In this document: piece by piece, positions 31,863 through 43,879 of the stretch
Layout: the number at the start of each line of letters is the position of its first letter
Position numbering within the stretch: the first letter of the stretch is position 1
Assembly: GCA_003290165.1 (NCBI GenBank)
Contig: QNQO01001155.1
Span: 62,001-126,000, forward strand
Source: Berberis thunbergii
Lineage: Eukaryota > Streptophyta > Magnoliopsida > Ranunculales > Berberidaceae
DNA: 64,000 bases
Direction of reading: 5' to 3'
Position numbers and translations under genes: made by a program
The notes under the pieces: generated by a model
What the model was told of the DNA's origin: nothing
The model's input: the letters and a program-made list of their open reading frames with translations, nothing else
Database searches by the model: none

Positions 31863-34127
31863 TTATGAATGCTTCTCCTTCATCATCGCCAGCAGCTCCA
31901 GTCTACCGTGTACAATCCAGTGGAATTCACACTTGTCTTGTCCCTGGAGAAGCTCTTCCTCGCACGCCTTCACTTCAGCAAGTTCACGCTCCAACAGCTC
32001 CAGCTTGCCTGTCAGAGCATCAACCTGAGATTGCTCTGTGGCTAGACTACTCTTAACAGCACTGAGCTCATGTTGTTTCAATTGAAGTTGCTATCCAGCC
32101 TTCCTTACTACTCGAGCATTGAATTCCACGTCGGCCTCCAACTGTTGTCTATGAACAGGCCAATCAGCCTACTTCAAAGCATTATCCTTAGAAAAAAACT
32201 GCAATTCAAAACGTGCATCAGCCACGGCTTCCTGCGCAACTTTTAGATCACGGCGGGTTAGACCCAACTCCTGCTTGAATCTGTCCCTCACGAACACAGC
32301 CTCTGCTAAGTCAGGCTCAAGGGCTTTCAAATGAACCCTCTGAGTCTCAGCAACTGCGGCCGACTGTTCCAGCCTTCCCTCCTCAGCTTGCATCCTCAGC
32401 AGCTCAATTTCATAAAGCGCATCAGAATACAGCCTCTGCATGTTCGAGAAGACATGTTCCATGGTATACACCCTCTCATGAGCCACCTCAACTTCCATCC
32501 CAGCCACGACCACTTGGCTCAAGTGAGACATTCTCAGCATAAGATACTTTAAACCTTTATCCATATGCCCTTTTAGTGTATCCTCTTCGAGTTTTGGAGT
32601 GTGTTCCATTAGCCAGCTATGATGCCTACTTATATGTTTCCTCAAAATATAATCCACATCAACCTTCTGGTGTCAGGCCTAATTTCTCATCTTCACTACG
32701 TTCGGGGCAAACAAACTTATCCACGCATCCGGATGGAGCTCTCCCGGATGAGAAATTATGCCAGCACCACCCTTCGTAGTCGCCACTGCTCTCAGGCCCT
32801 CCTCCGCAGCCTTTCGTTTATCACCAACAGTCGAGCCTTTATTGCAAGATGACTTGGCAGAATTCGAAGGAAGGAAAGGAAGTGAGTTGTCCAACGGACC
32901 CTCTATTACCATAAGATGCGACCTAGAGTGAGACGGGGGACAATGTAGACTATTAGAAACTTGGCTTGTGTCACCACGGCCACTATCGGACAACCCACCA
33001 GTGGGATGATTGGACTCTAGAACCTCAGGCAAATCCTCATCAAGATTCTCCAACAGAACGGTCCAGACATATCAGTACCAGTAAATACTGTCGTAGCAAC
33101 CAACATCAGCTTCTCGCTTAGAGATTCTACCTGCGTGACACTAAGAGTCAATGCAGCTTTAACCCTTGCTAAGCACAGGTGGTCCCTCTTCCAGCCAGAT
33201 ACTTCAACCTCTGCCCTGGCAGGTATCAGGCTCACGCTCCTCACTTACTAGAGTGGATTGTTTGGAAGATGACTCAGTCCTAACATGGGACTTCTTTGAA
33301 CCTACAAAGGAGGCAAGAGTCTTAGAAAACCCCTCCCTGTCAGATAAAACATGAGCCTTAACTTTGGTGGCTTTCAATTTTTTAGAAGAGGGCTCACCTT
33401 CGAACTTAACTCGCGATGATCAGTAAAGAGTGGGAGCCTCATGCTAGTTGTCCCACAACCCACTGCGATTAAAGTTGGTAGTGCATATGACCTCCTCCAC
33501 ATTCTTTGTCGGCAAATCATGAAATTTCTTTATAGTGTTTCGCTCCCTTGGGATAAGAGGAGTAGTGGGGAATGTTCCTGCGAAGAAACACGAGTAACGG
33601 TTAGCATACAGTCAGTGCAATAGAATTGGAAGATAAAGCTAAACTTACGAAGTGACTTAAACTCTCACTCGAGCGAACGACCCTTGAACTGGAAATACTT
33701 TGAATCCACAAGAGCCAAGAAGCAGTACTTCTGTCAGGATTTGAAGTTGTCCAAAAAATTCTCAAAACAAGTCGGCAATGTCGTCTTACAAATGGCATGA
33801 TCATTCAGTCGATAAAAAGCCAGCAACAGGATCACCCGCGGAGTCACGCGGACACCAGCTTCCTTCGCTCCGATCAAAATAAAAAATAATGATCATATAC
33901 CCATTGGGTACCAACTAGGTAGGAGGGATTCAAAGAAAATTCAAGAAGTCCCAAATCATGTAAAGAATAGGGAAGTGGACTCCAGTTTGGAGCATCCCGC
34001 GGTGCAAACAGATAAACCCCATCGATGGAAACATTGGCGTCTGATCATCCTTCAGAGCATATAATGGCAGGTCTTCAGGGACCCCGAACTTCTTTTGGAT
34101 TTTAGTAAGGCCAGATTCAGAAAGCAA
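31863..34127 (-). pseudogene. antisense extra ORF of element E3 (coiled-coil protein, broken)
   Basis: Minus-strand pieces in order include FGVPEDLPLYALKDDQTPMF (34127-33930), a segment at 33244-33017, a low-complexity linker (33053-32679), a coiled-coil stretch (32657-32169, e.g. ELGLTRRDLKVAQEAVADAR) and a final coiled coil (32081-31863, e.g. VDALTGKLELLERELAEVKA). This matches the layout of the putative gypsy-type transposon protein that Tat-clade elements carry antisense upstream of the 3' LTR. Several frameshifts break it. Its role is unknown. Confidence 0.6.
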
Positions 34128-34441
34128 CCTGTCTTCGAAAAACTAAAAGCCCTTGGCCAAAGTCGCGTCATCAAGATGTTTTTGGTGGGTGATGAAGAAG
34201 ATAAACAATTTTTTCATTCAAAAGATGAACAGAGCAAATCTAAGAGTAATGAAAATATAAGAGTCAGTCTCCGCATAAAGGAATACCTGAATAGGGATTG
34301 GGTTCTCACCTCTTCTCCACTGAACTGATGCACATTCAATTAATGGAGTGCGCGGCTCAAGCAACGATTTGGACTCAATTATCATGAGCGGCGTATCTTT
34401 TCAAGAAGTGACTTAGCGAACCGATGTGATGGCCCACTAAC

Positions 34442-34455
34442 TGGGGGGGAGTAGT
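34442..34455 (+). other. polypurine tract of element E3
   Basis: TGGGGGGGAGTAG lies immediately before the 3' LTR, the expected primer for plus-strand DNA synthesis. The same tract precedes the LTR of E2 at 8462. Confidence 0.7.
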
Positions 34456-35136
34456 TGATGATACACCAAAACAGTCCCTCCTTTGAATCGTACACATGTC
34501 ATGATGATCTCGAGGAATGATAGGCCCTAGTGTCAGCCCAACTCTGATCCGGCCCAAGCGGTTCTAAGTCCTCCCAATGCAATTCACCAGACGGACTCAA
34601 ATTCTTATAGCCTGGTAAGCCCGCGTGTCTCAAAGCTATCCTCAATACCGATAAACCCTATTAAGGCAAGTATCTCAATGATCAGCTTCGGACGGGCAAT
34701 TACCTTTTTGCTTCCAACTAGAAGCAAATTCAGAGTATATGTCACACATGGAAACTTCTATCTACAGACTACTCTCGAAACATGAACTACCTCCCACGTA
34801 TCTAGAAGCACAAGGCTAACAGGGAAACTCCCTTCCACAGCACGACTCCTCATTGGAAAAGGATCTCCACGAATATCTTCTTCCCTAAACTATGTCATCA
34901 ATGGCCTGGTCGAACTAGGACTCCAACACTATAAATAAGACATGAGGTTAGTAAGCTAAGGCATGCTACAAATTCCTTGTTTACGACATTACACCTTCCT
35001 CAGATCCCTACCAGACTTTAGCATCAGAATGCCATCGGCCACCACAATGGTGATCCGTGGCTCACATGCGTTCCTTGTGCAGGTCAGTATGCTTGCAGGT
35101 CAAGGCCAAAGCAGGGAGCAAAAATTGACCGCATCA
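34456..35136 (+). repeat. 3' LTR of element E3
   Basis: The LTR is 681 bp, TGATGATACACC to CCGCATCA. It contains the conserved hairpin region at 35039-35057. Sequence similarity to the LTRs of E1 and E2 is evident throughout. Confidence 0.85.
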
Positions 35137-35565
35137 ATAATGTATTTAATGATGATTAAAAATTTGGATTTAATTAATTAACAAAATCAATTTGATTAAC
35201 TTGCCATAAATTTTTTTACATTCTAATGGAATTATAACATAGTTATTATATGTGTAATAATAACAAGTGATTCACTAATCGTTTTTTTTTCTCCATGAAT
35301 GATAACATGAACCTTTTTATAAACAATATTACTTTGCAAAACAAAAGAATATCATTAATAAAAGAGTCTTTGTTGGTAATCAATGAAGTTATTCACAGTA
35401 CTATCCTTTTCCTTACACCTAAAGACGAATAAGGGAACGCAATAAGCCAGGTACAATAATTGATTTGATTTCCATGACTTACAAACTTAACTAAAACTCT
35501 TGTTATCACCTATGTCCTGACATAACTGTGGTATGATCATGCTTAGGAGACCTATGCAGATTTGA
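35137..35565. other. AT-rich spacer without gene
   Basis: Nothing identifiable lies between the 3' LTR of E3 and the start of the large LTR at 35566. Confidence 0.5.
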
Positions 35566-36240
35566 TGTAATACCCGCCTAATTAAATAAATATAAATACT
35601 ACTTATTTACAATTTTGTTATATATTATAATTATATATGTTGTAAAACATTGTTTTATTTGTAGTAGTTAAAGAAAATAGAAAGTTTGTATAGTGTGTTT
35701 AGTCAAAATTAGGAAACCCTAAATTAGAACCTTATAAAATAGTTTGATTAGGGTAAAATACCTAGCCACCTTCTCTTATATACACAAAAACAAAAGGGAG
35801 AAAACTTTGCATAGAAGAAGAGGGTAAGGAGGTGAAAAGAAGAAGCCTTCCTTCAACCTTAGGTTTTAAGAAAAATGTGAGTGAAACTCTATCCTATGTG
35901 CTTCTCTTGGTTTAGCTAAGTTCGTCTTGATATTTTTTTATAATGACATGAGATGTGTGGTTTGAAGATAGAAATAAGGTTTTAATTGAAAATACGAGAA
36001 CCCGTACTCTTTTTCTTTCGATTTTTGGCTTAAATCAAAGATTTAACAATTTCGTAATGTTAAAAAATTTCCAAAACCAAAAGGGAGAAAACTCTGTATA
36101 GAAGAAGATGAGAATGAGTTGAAAAGAAGATGAAGCCTTCCTTCAACTTTAGGTTTTACGAAAAATGTGAGTGAATCTTTATTCTATGTGTTCCTCTTGA
36201 TATTTATTTTATAATGACATGATATGTGTGGTTTGAAAAT
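35566..36240 (+). repeat. large LTR copy B, first part
   Basis: It begins TGTAATACCCGCCTAATTAA, the same start as the 21310-25098 insertion read on its minus strand. It has a TATA-like CTTATATACAC near 35777 and an internal tandem duplication of about 290 bp (from about 35790 and again from about 36078). At about 36241 it is interrupted by the RTE LINE, and it resumes at 55767. Confidence 0.7.
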
Positions 36241-36242
36241 AG

Positions 36243-36737
36243 ATCATCATCATCAAAGCCCATTCCCGAGATTTTTGGGGTCGGCTATATGGATTTTGGT
36301 CCTCCAAGCAATGCGATTTTCCCACAGTTCCTCACCTAATCCAAGCTCAATGATATCTTCATTCACCGTCTTCATCCAAGTTTTCAACGGTCGTCCCCTC
36401 CGTCTACACCCTCCATTAACTTGCCAATCTAAACATTTTCTAATTGGCGCCGTGCTTGGTCTCCTCCGCACATGACCAAACCAAGTTAAACGTCTTTCTC
36501 TAATTTTTTTCCTCTATGGGCGCTACACCTAAGTATCCCCTAATTCTTTCATTTCTAATTTTATCCTTATGAGTTTTACCACACATCCACCTTAACATAC
36601 GCATTTCTGCTACTGCCATCCTATGCGTATGTTGTCCCGTAGTGGCCCAACATTCTGAACCGTATAGCATAGCTGGTCGAACAATTGTCTTATAGCATTT
36701 CCCTTTTAGCCTTGCAGGCATCCTTCTATCACATAAT
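36243..36737 (-). pseudogene. RTE-type LINE, 3' part (C-terminal RT and 3' end)
   Basis: The minus strand reads YGSECWATTGQHTHRMAVAE then MRMLRWMCGKTHKDKIRNER. After a one-base shift in an A-run near 36512, it continues RRRPSTAPIRKCLDW and GRPLKTWMKTVNEDI, then HIADPKN. This is the conserved tail of plant RTE-clade reverse transcriptases. The element ends GCTTTGATGATGATGAT, the short tandem-repeat tail typical of this clade. Its 5' part is at 53152-55766, separated by the CACTA insertion. Confidence 0.85.
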
Positions 36738-36758
36738 ACTCACTACACCAAAAAACCC

Positions 36759-37195
36759 CTTTAGCAACGGTTCTGTACCGTGGGCGTAACCCATTGCCAC
36801 GGCTAAGAGCCGTTGGCTACAGAGGCGTCGCGAAATTTGTTGCAACGGCTATAAACCGTTGCTAAAATGTTTAGCAACGGTTTTATGTTTGAGTAGGGGT
36901 GGTGATTTTCAGCATTTAGCCACGGTTTTAAACCGTTGCAAGGAGAATAGCAACGGTTTTTAGCCGTGGCAAAAATAGCCACGGTTTTAAGCCGTGACAA
37001 GGTGTAGACATTAGCAACGGTTTTAAACCGTGGCTAACAAGGTAGCAACGGTTTTTAGCCGTGGCTAACCCTGGCCACGGTTTTAAGCCGTGACAAGATG
37101 TAGCTATTAGCAACGGTTTTAAACCGTGGCAAACGTGATAGCAACGGCTTTGAGCCGTTGCAATAGTTAGCCACGGTTTAAAACCGTGGCAATTT
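36759..37195. repeat. left subterminal repeat array of the CACTA
   Basis: Roughly 20 short motifs of the form AGCAACGGTTTTAAACCGT and GCCACGGTTTTAAGCCGTG occur in both orientations. Such arrays are the binding sites for the TNPA-type protein in CACTA elements. They are followed by a long T-rich tract (37193-37250). Confidence 0.85.
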
Positions 37196-37528
37196 TTTTT
37201 TTTTTTAATTTAATTTAATTTTTTTTTTTTTTTTTATTTTTTATTTTTTTGCTATCAAATGACTTTGAGTCATTGAGTCAAAATCTATCAAATAATGGAG
37301 GCAAAGTAATGTAATTAATGGAGGCAAAGTAATGTAATTAATAAGAAAATGTATTACATTGAGTCAAAATCTATCAAATAATATCTCAAATACAAATTTC
37401 TAGGAGGCATATCTAGGAGCATATCTAAGCTTGTTTCATCCAAATTTCTTCTACTGTTTGAATCTTGACTTTTCCTTGTTAAACTTTGTTGATTGTTCAT
37501 GTGAGTACCACTATAGTTCTTCATATGG

Positions 37529-37873
37529 TCAATGAGAGTCTTTAAGCATATCTAGGAGGCATTTCATATTTAAATCCTCCTTAGCATCCCTATCATCAGC
37601 AACCTCATCCAATTTTTCGAGAAAACATTTCCTATCTTGGATATCAAGTGGATGATCCTTCTCACCCTGCACCAGTTTAAAGAAAAATTCATAAGATCTT
37701 CTGAATATGAGAAAGTGTTCTCGTTTAGGTAAACTCAATGCAGTCATCAAATTTGCGAAAATCTTACATCCTGAAAGTTTGGCCAGATTTTCCCAGGTTC
37801 CACCAAATCCATATTTTTGCTGTTGGCTAATGTCCTGTACCTGTTCATAGCCAATAGTCAATGACGAGGTCAA
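37529..37873 (-). pseudogene. unidentified coding fragment in the CACTA
   Basis: This 114-residue open stretch contains ENLAKLSGCKIFANLMTAL, then SLPKREHFLIFRRSYEFFFK and LDIQDRKCFLEKLDEVADD. The composition is protein-like with no low complexity, but I do not recognise the family. A possible splice junction is near 37665. It is on the same strand as all identified captured fragments, so it is probably another one. Confidence 0.4.
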
Positions 37874-38489
37874 TCATAAACGCTACTTCGGGTTGATAAA
37901 AGCATTTATGAAAGAAATATATTTGTAGTAGAGTTGTCAATTATGGAATGAAATGAAGTTCAACCTTGAACCTAGTACTCTAGAAAACAACTGCAGTTCA
38001 TTTATTGTTTCTGTTTGTATAAACTTTGGCAGCAACTGTGGAGAAATGATTGGTTTCAGATATCGATGATTTTCTTGGTTTTTAGTTTTGGAAGAGAAGT
38101 TTGAATTTCAGTATGTTCTCCATTATAAAATGAACAAGAAAAGAGAATTTACATTGAATACCGTGATGAACAAGAAAAGAGAATTTCAGTATGTTCTCCA
38201 GTATGTCCTGAAATGAAGCAATTAAACAATGTAAGACAGCCAAAAATATGAAGAAACAAATTTATAAAGCAATTTCCATACACAAGCTCACATGCATTTT
38301 ATTCCAGATTTGGGATGTTTGATGACTGCAACAGTCTGGTTAATTCAGTAATTGTACATATCCTTCCTGCCATTGTACATATCCTTCCTGCCATGCAAAT
38401 GGTTAATTCAGTAAACATGCAAGATGGTATCTATCATTCGACGTAGACATGGGGAACCATCAAGTGGTGACATGACTCACACACAGTGG

Positions 38490-39960
38490 GACTATTCTGC
38501 CAAAAATCTTGAATTGAGATAATTACTATTTTACGAATTAAATTATGAACTTACATAAGGTTCGATATGTATATGTGGATTCTGGAGAAGGCTCCGGACA
38601 ACGCGCATCAAAGCAAACAAGAGACGAAAATCATTCAAACTCCGAGTAACCTAGGGTTATCAGAAAAAACACAAATTTGGAATGAGCTAACCTAGGGTTT
38701 TGTATTGTGGAAAATTTAATTAAAAATATCATCTTTACCACCAAAAAAGAAGAGTGGAATTTTAGGGATAAAAATGAACTATACCTCATCAGAAATGAAG
38801 TATGTGAAGTAAGGAACTAAGGGATGAAGTCCTGAATCTGTAGCCAAACTTGCTAATGCTTGTTTGAATAGAACCGTGTCAGATTTAGTGACAGTCAGCT
38901 CTGTGATTTTATCAAAGTATAACTGCAGATACAATCAATAAGCATTTCATTCAAGTTGATTGATGGAAGTTAATAAGAAAATTGCAATACATATATAACA
39001 CTGTATACCTGAAGTTCCCTAGATAATACGTGCTTAACAGGTAATTTAATTTCAACAGGTAGCGCATCCTCTTTGTGTTCTGACTTTCTGTTCTCAGTCG
39101 GAGCTACCAGCGCTACAAATGAAGCATGGCAGTTAATTTCCCCTCTTTATAAAAAGAAATTAAACTTCTAAATATATTTTTGGAAAGGAGTGACATCCAC
39201 ATGATCGGAGCAATATAGAGAAAGGAAACAAGATGCTATTACTTGCTTCTTCGTTCTCAGGCTACTTCTCATAAAACAAAAGGGAACAAAACAACTCTAA
39301 TGCAATTCTTTGATTCTAACTTTTTTTGTTCATTCATTTAGCAGTTGCAACTAAAACAAGGAATCAAAAGATAGAACACCACTAGAATACTTTCAGACCA
39401 AGTGGCTCCAATATGGCATGACTGAGATGAGTATTGACAGTTTGACACTAATTTCACACTCACCTAATAAGATTTATATATTCAAGCAATGCCTTAACCA
39501 ATTTTCTCTGTAATGTTTAGTTTCTAACTATGATGGGGTTCTTGGATTAATTTGAAATACATGCATGTGATGTTGAAAATGTCAATGTTAAAAAAATGAC
39601 AATGTAAAAGGTTGTCTCAAACTCTTTATACGAGTAATTTCTGCATAAGGTGAAACTGGAGCTAAGAGACAGACCTTCAACTGGAGCATTTTCTGGAATG
39701 GCTGGTTGTACACCTTCAATAGCAAGCCAATGAGCTACAACTGATGTATCTAGAGGGGCTTTCGGCAGGGGAGCTTCGATCACCTACACAATCGAATACT
39801 GTGTGGGATAGAACGAATCTGAAAATAGTTACAAATAATAATCTGGAGTTAACAAGACGATTGATTCTTACATCTTTAAATTCGACATCCTTGTTGTCAA
39901 TGTAGAATAAATCCTTGTGACCTATAGCTCTTTTGAAGCGCAAAGGATCTCCAGTAGCAA
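38490..39960 (-). pseudogene. captured TAF6 (TFIID subunit 6) fragment, five exons with introns
   Basis: Exons on the minus strand, in order: ATGDPLRFKRAIGHKDLFYI plus DNKDVEFKDV (about 39955-39871); [20 protein letters not shown] plus [17 protein letters not shown] (39783-39674); PVEIKLPVKHVLSRELQ (39113-39009); LYFDKITELTVTKSDTVLF plus KQALASLATDSGLHPLVPYF (38927-38785); and SLNDFRLLFALMRVVRSLLQ plus NPHIHIEPY (38651-38555). These match consecutive parts of plant TAF6, from just after the histone fold into the HEAT-repeat domain. TAF6 is part of the TFIID general transcription factor. The N-terminal histone fold and the C-terminus are missing. Introns are retained, so capture was from genomic DNA. 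Confidence 0.85.
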
Positions 39961-40245
39961 AGAATTCTGTCATCCAGAAGCTACTCATCCAGTAGCAAAG
40001 GATCTCCACTGGATTAGATTTAGTCCCCAAGTTACTCATCCAGAAGCTATTGATCCATACCTAAATTAGCAGAGAATTCTGACAGCAGTCTGATAGAGAT
40101 AAGTAAAGAATGCCGCAGCTGACAAAATCAGACTGATGATTGTTAAGACTGCTGCAATATAGAAGCAGCCCATTGGTTGCATTTCGTGCCAACTATAAAG
40201 AATTTAGGCCTAAACGTGATAAAAGACAATTAAGCTTAACAGGCT

Positions 40246-40342
40246 CACCAAAAGAGATGATCCCCACTAGATGCAGTCTTCTCTGATATCCAGTCTGGAA
40301 CTAATTCTTGTAACAACTTCAGCTGCTCTTCAAATTCAGCTG
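40246..40342 (-). pseudogene. captured CDT1-like replication licensing factor exon
   Basis: The minus strand reads AEFEEQLKLLQELVPDWISE then KTASSGDHLFW. This resembles the C-terminal domain of plant CDT1 (EQL.LL.ELVPEWISE..ASSGD.LF), the MCM-loading licensing protein. Only about 31 residues are present, so identification rests on one motif. Confidence 0.5.
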
Positions 40343-40684
40343 TAAATCAAAACATAATTATTAAGTCTTCATCAAGGTTTAGAATCTGTTTGTGTTGGTT
40401 GTTTCTTGATAACCAACAAAACCTTACCTCTATCTAAACATCAGAACTGATGTAGCTTCTTCTTCTAGTTTTTTGTAGTTTGTAATGTATTCTACAGATT
40501 GGTTCTGTTTTTCTCTATGCTCAAAATAATCCATGAAGGAGTTTGACATAATGAAGACATATTATGGAAGTTGAACTCAGTATATGGTATATGTATTCAA
40601 CATATCACATAAGAATATAGACATTTTGAGTATAGCCAACATTTCAAACTTACATAAGAAGCGGCATATTATCTCAGAACTAAC

Positions 40685-40940
40685 CTGCATCAAAATCATA
40701 GCCAAAGTTTCACCAGCTGGTGCAAGACGGCCAAATTCTGCTGGAAACATAGTCGCAAGTATTGCTACAATTGCTGTGACGAATGGGAGGTTTCCTCCTT
40801 GGATTCTCAAATATTTTGTGAGGTATGTGGCAACCTTGCAGATGCCAAAGGACACAACAAGAGCAGTAGCAGTCTCTAGAACAGGTAGCTTGTTTCCAGG
40901 CTTCGACCCCATATCCGCAAGATCATCTGTCACAGTTATG
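40685..40940 (-). pseudogene. captured DUF819 membrane protein exon
   Basis: The minus strand reads TATALVVSFGICKVATYLTK, YLRIQGGNLPFVTAIVAILA and TMFPAEFGRLAPAGETLAMI then LMQV. This matches plant plastid/bacterial-type DUF819 membrane proteins (SFAICK...QGG.LP..TAI...ATIFP..F..LAP.GE..A.ILMQVFF). Two membrane-spanning segments are visible. It is a single exon of a longer gene; the protein's function is not known. Confidence 0.75.
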
Positions 40941-41669
40941 ATCACTATCAGAACTCAGAAGACAACATTTTTAAGATTCTACTATCCACATTTAGCTGCA
41001 TTTCTTTTTATAAATTAAATTTCAGCTTCAGATGGTCAGCCACTACGATTTAATCTATTATCTTCTGCGAAGTAATTAAGGTATTGAAAGCTAATACCTT
41101 AAAAGTGTTTCCTGCGTATCATGATGTGGAAAACCAACACGTTTAGTGAAAAATCATAGATGATAGATTAATGTTGGGAAAAACAACACAGTGAGATCTT
41201 CATTCCATCATTTTCTTTATAACCACAAGACAACAAAACTATCATCTCATGGTATAGACAAATATAAGACCTCAAAAATTTAATGGCAATGAGCTATTCC
41301 TATGAAAAAACATGAAAACTCTAATTTATCAAAAATTGATTTACAAGAAAAAAATAAAATACAAGTCATGTATATTATTTTTATATAGAAAATACGAACA
41401 TTATCAACAGTGTTTTGGTAATTCTGACACAACAATTGAAAAATTATGTTCGAAGACATGAACATGAACAATTCTAACCTCTCATCAGAAGTCTTTTAAG
41501 CTCAGCTGTTAAAGAAACCATTTTTTTTCGTACACACATCTCTCGTTCAGCCAACACTATGAAGGCCATCGGATTCCACGTGCCATTTTTCGGTCGCTGC
41601 ATATACATTTGATTGATAGCAACATCTTGATATCCGAACAGTCACATGCAATGCATTGCAGCATCAACG

Positions 41670-41800
41670 CCGCGCAGCAACAGCAGCATCAGCAACAGCA
41701 GCATCAGCATCAGCATCAGCATCAGCAACATCAACAGCAACAGAGCGCAGCAACAGCAAGTACGCCAGTCCGCCCCCGCATGAAACAGCAGCAGAAAAAA
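41670..41800. repeat. CAG/CATCAG-rich microsatellite block
   Basis: Runs of CAGCAGCATCAGCAACAG-type triplets occur. A similar block lies at 43880-43987 in the same CACTA. ORFs through both are low-complexity. Confidence 0.8.
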
Positions 41801-41904
41801 AAAAGATGCACTCTGTTTTGCAACAGAGTGCTCTGCCTACACAGCAGCAGCAACATCCCCTGCATGATTGTAAATTTTTTTTAGAAGCAAAACTTTTGTC
41901 TTTT

Positions 41905-42175
41905 CTAGCATCCGAAACTACATTAGTAAAGGATATCGCTATCTACTACATTGATTGTTTTGTTTTATCCAACATTCGAACCTACCTTAGTTAAGAATAT
42001 CACTACTCTATACAATTTAGGGTTATCTTACATCAATTTATTTGTTTTTGTCTATCGATGTGAACTACCTTAGTCAAGGATATCGCTAGTTCATACAAGA
42101 GTTAGGTTAACTTATACCAATTTATTTGTTTTTGTTTCTCTGATGTTAAAAATTACCTTAGTCAATGCTAAGGCT
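41905..42175. repeat. imperfect tandem repeat, period about 85-90 bp
   Basis: Three units begin TTAGT(A/T/C)AAGGATATCGCTA and include CATCAATTTATTTGTTTTTG. It is AT-rich and of no obvious coding value. Confidence 0.55.
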
Positions 42176-42699
42176 ATTCCATATGTGCAAAAGTCCAAAG
42201 GCCAGGTATCTTGTTCTTTATTGTTTTTTTTCCTTAAAAAGCAATACTAACGACCAAAGGCTATTGTACAACTACTGATTGTTGCTTCTAATATGATCCC
42301 TCAGTGTTTAATCATAGTTCTATGCAATAATAATAACATTCTATCCCAATACTTTGTGATTTATGGTCAGGCGAATCTCGAATTTAGGCTTATAGGATAA
42401 CGAACAGGCTAGTGCGATAACTCGAGACAAGCACAGAAACTCGGTCTGTTGTGAAGGTAAGAACTATACCTAATACAGAATTACATTCTTAATTAATGAT
42501 ATGCATACAGGTATGAAAGTTATAAACATAAGCATTTATCATTGTTTGAAATAGCCAATGTCAAAGCTTTAGACTAAGATATATTCATTGGACTAATGAA
42601 AAAAGTGCTAGAAATGAAGGTCAAGTCATCCATAGTACATCATGTATTAATGAAAATATCGACACAAAAAAGATGAGTGTTCAAAATGTTTAATTATTC

Positions 42700-42962
42700 A
42701 CCTTTCCATTAAGTGTAAGCTTTGCACAAGTTGGGTTCTCAGGATCTGTCTTGCCACAAGTTCCAAGAGGGAACTCACTGAGTGTAAATGAAGCCCTTGA
42801 ATCATTCAATGCATTACTTGCAGTAGGGTCAAGAGTGGTCAAGTAGAAGTATGGGATGCCCCAGCCTTTACAAGGTTTCCCATCCAGATTGTTCTGCCTG
42901 GTAAGCATGGATTGTTCTGCCTTTAAACGCAGCAATAGTGTGTTCAACACATCCAGATTCAT
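42700..42962 (-). pseudogene. captured CREG-like (FMN-binding split-barrel) exon
   Basis: The minus strand reads GWGIPYFYLTTLDPTASNAL, NDSRASFTLSEFPLGTCGKT and DPENPTCAKLTLNGKV. This matches plant CREG-type proteins of the pyridoxamine-phosphate-oxidase-like fold (G.PYFYLTTLDPTARNAL...LSEYPLGTCGKTDPENPTCAKLTLTGK). These are secreted or endomembrane proteins of uncertain biochemical role. Upstream of NLDGKPC the sequence diverges. The ATG at 42962 is therefore not the native start. Confidence 0.85.
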
Positions 42963-43077
42963 TTAAGGTGTCAGCGTGAAGGTTAACCTGTAGAAAGATA
43001 TCATTAAGGCTTGATAGTATAGAACATTAATATTTTATGAGAAGCATCATTCTCACTCAACATGTTTGTTTAATGAA

Positions 43078-43480
43078 TTATGGATCACAGGTTTTGTTTT
43101 GAACTATTGATGACTCAATTTGAGAATTTTCACTAAATATTTGGAAATCAGCAATGTTGGGCAGTGGAATCAATGTTTGATTGTGAACCCAAGGGCAGTA
43201 TCTCTCACTGTATTTAATTCCATCCACTACATAATTTATCAAGTTTTCTTTGCTCAAAACATTCATACATGAAAGGCTTACTCCTTACACCCTCATGTCG
43301 TGACTCATGAGACATTGCATGATTGTAACACTCACAATCCGCCTTCATGTTTATAAACCTTGTTTTTGGGAAAATAAACAGATAAATAAAATTACAAAAT
43401 ATATACACCCATACAGATATAAGATATGCATATCCAAAGCAAAAATGTCCTAGGAAATATAGCTGTGTCTGCGCCAAATA
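43078..43480 (-). pseudogene. unidentified coding-like fragment in the CACTA
   Basis: The open stretch 43266-43078 reads SKENLINYVVDGIKYSERYC then PWVHNQTLIPLP. The overlapping frame at 43477-43214 contains ECYNHAMSHESRHEGVRSKP. The protein family is not recognised. It shares the strand of the other captured fragments. Confidence 0.3.
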
Positions 43481-43879
43481 TACAAATTAACCATAGTATT
43501 ACATCAGGCATGGTGAACACATACCACAAAGAAAAGGAAAGGTATCCAGCACACCAAACTTTTCCTCTTGACCTGTCAGACAACATAAACTTCACATCTG
43601 AACAATATTGTGTGTGTATCATTGAAAAAACAGGAATGAATGAAAAAATCTAACCTGTATTTCTGGCAACAAACCGGAGGTATTGCAAACAAGAATGGCA
43701 GCAATGGCACCAGCGACTGAAATCAGCTCACTGTCAATTCCCAGCAATCCGAACAGCACCAGCAATCTCTCAGCCATAGAACACGCAGCACACGCGCGTT
43801 TCTGCGACAAATCCCGAATGTACACCGGACTGCCCAAATCAGCCAGCATACACACGCTCCAACCAAACACTGCTACATA

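Larger units (their letters stand above)
26205..35136 (+). mobile_element. Tat-like gypsy element E3: gag-pro only, tandem repeats, antisense ORF, 3' LTR
   Basis: In order, the plus strand holds gag (26210-26700), a gag zinc knuckle (27008-27080), an aspartic protease (27360-27760), unassigned DNA, a tandem-repeat block (29740-30560), a small insertion with a 7-bp duplication (31019-31554), an antisense ORF (34127-31863), a PPT and a 3' LTR. I find no reverse transcriptase, RNase H or integrase in the 6.7 kb between protease and LTR, so it looks non-autonomous. The 5' LTR and start of gag are missing, truncated next to the copia remnant. Confidence 0.75.

Noticed and set aside
31863..33244. 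Plus-strand ORFs across the antisense coiled-coil region (e.g. 31589-32056)
   Set aside because: They are shadows of the minus-strand coiled-coil frame and show no domain of their own.
42690..42962. CREG-like ORF as a small intact gene starting at 42962
   Set aside because: The ATG lies in non-homologous sequence upstream of the conserved part; the N- and C-terminal domains are missing.
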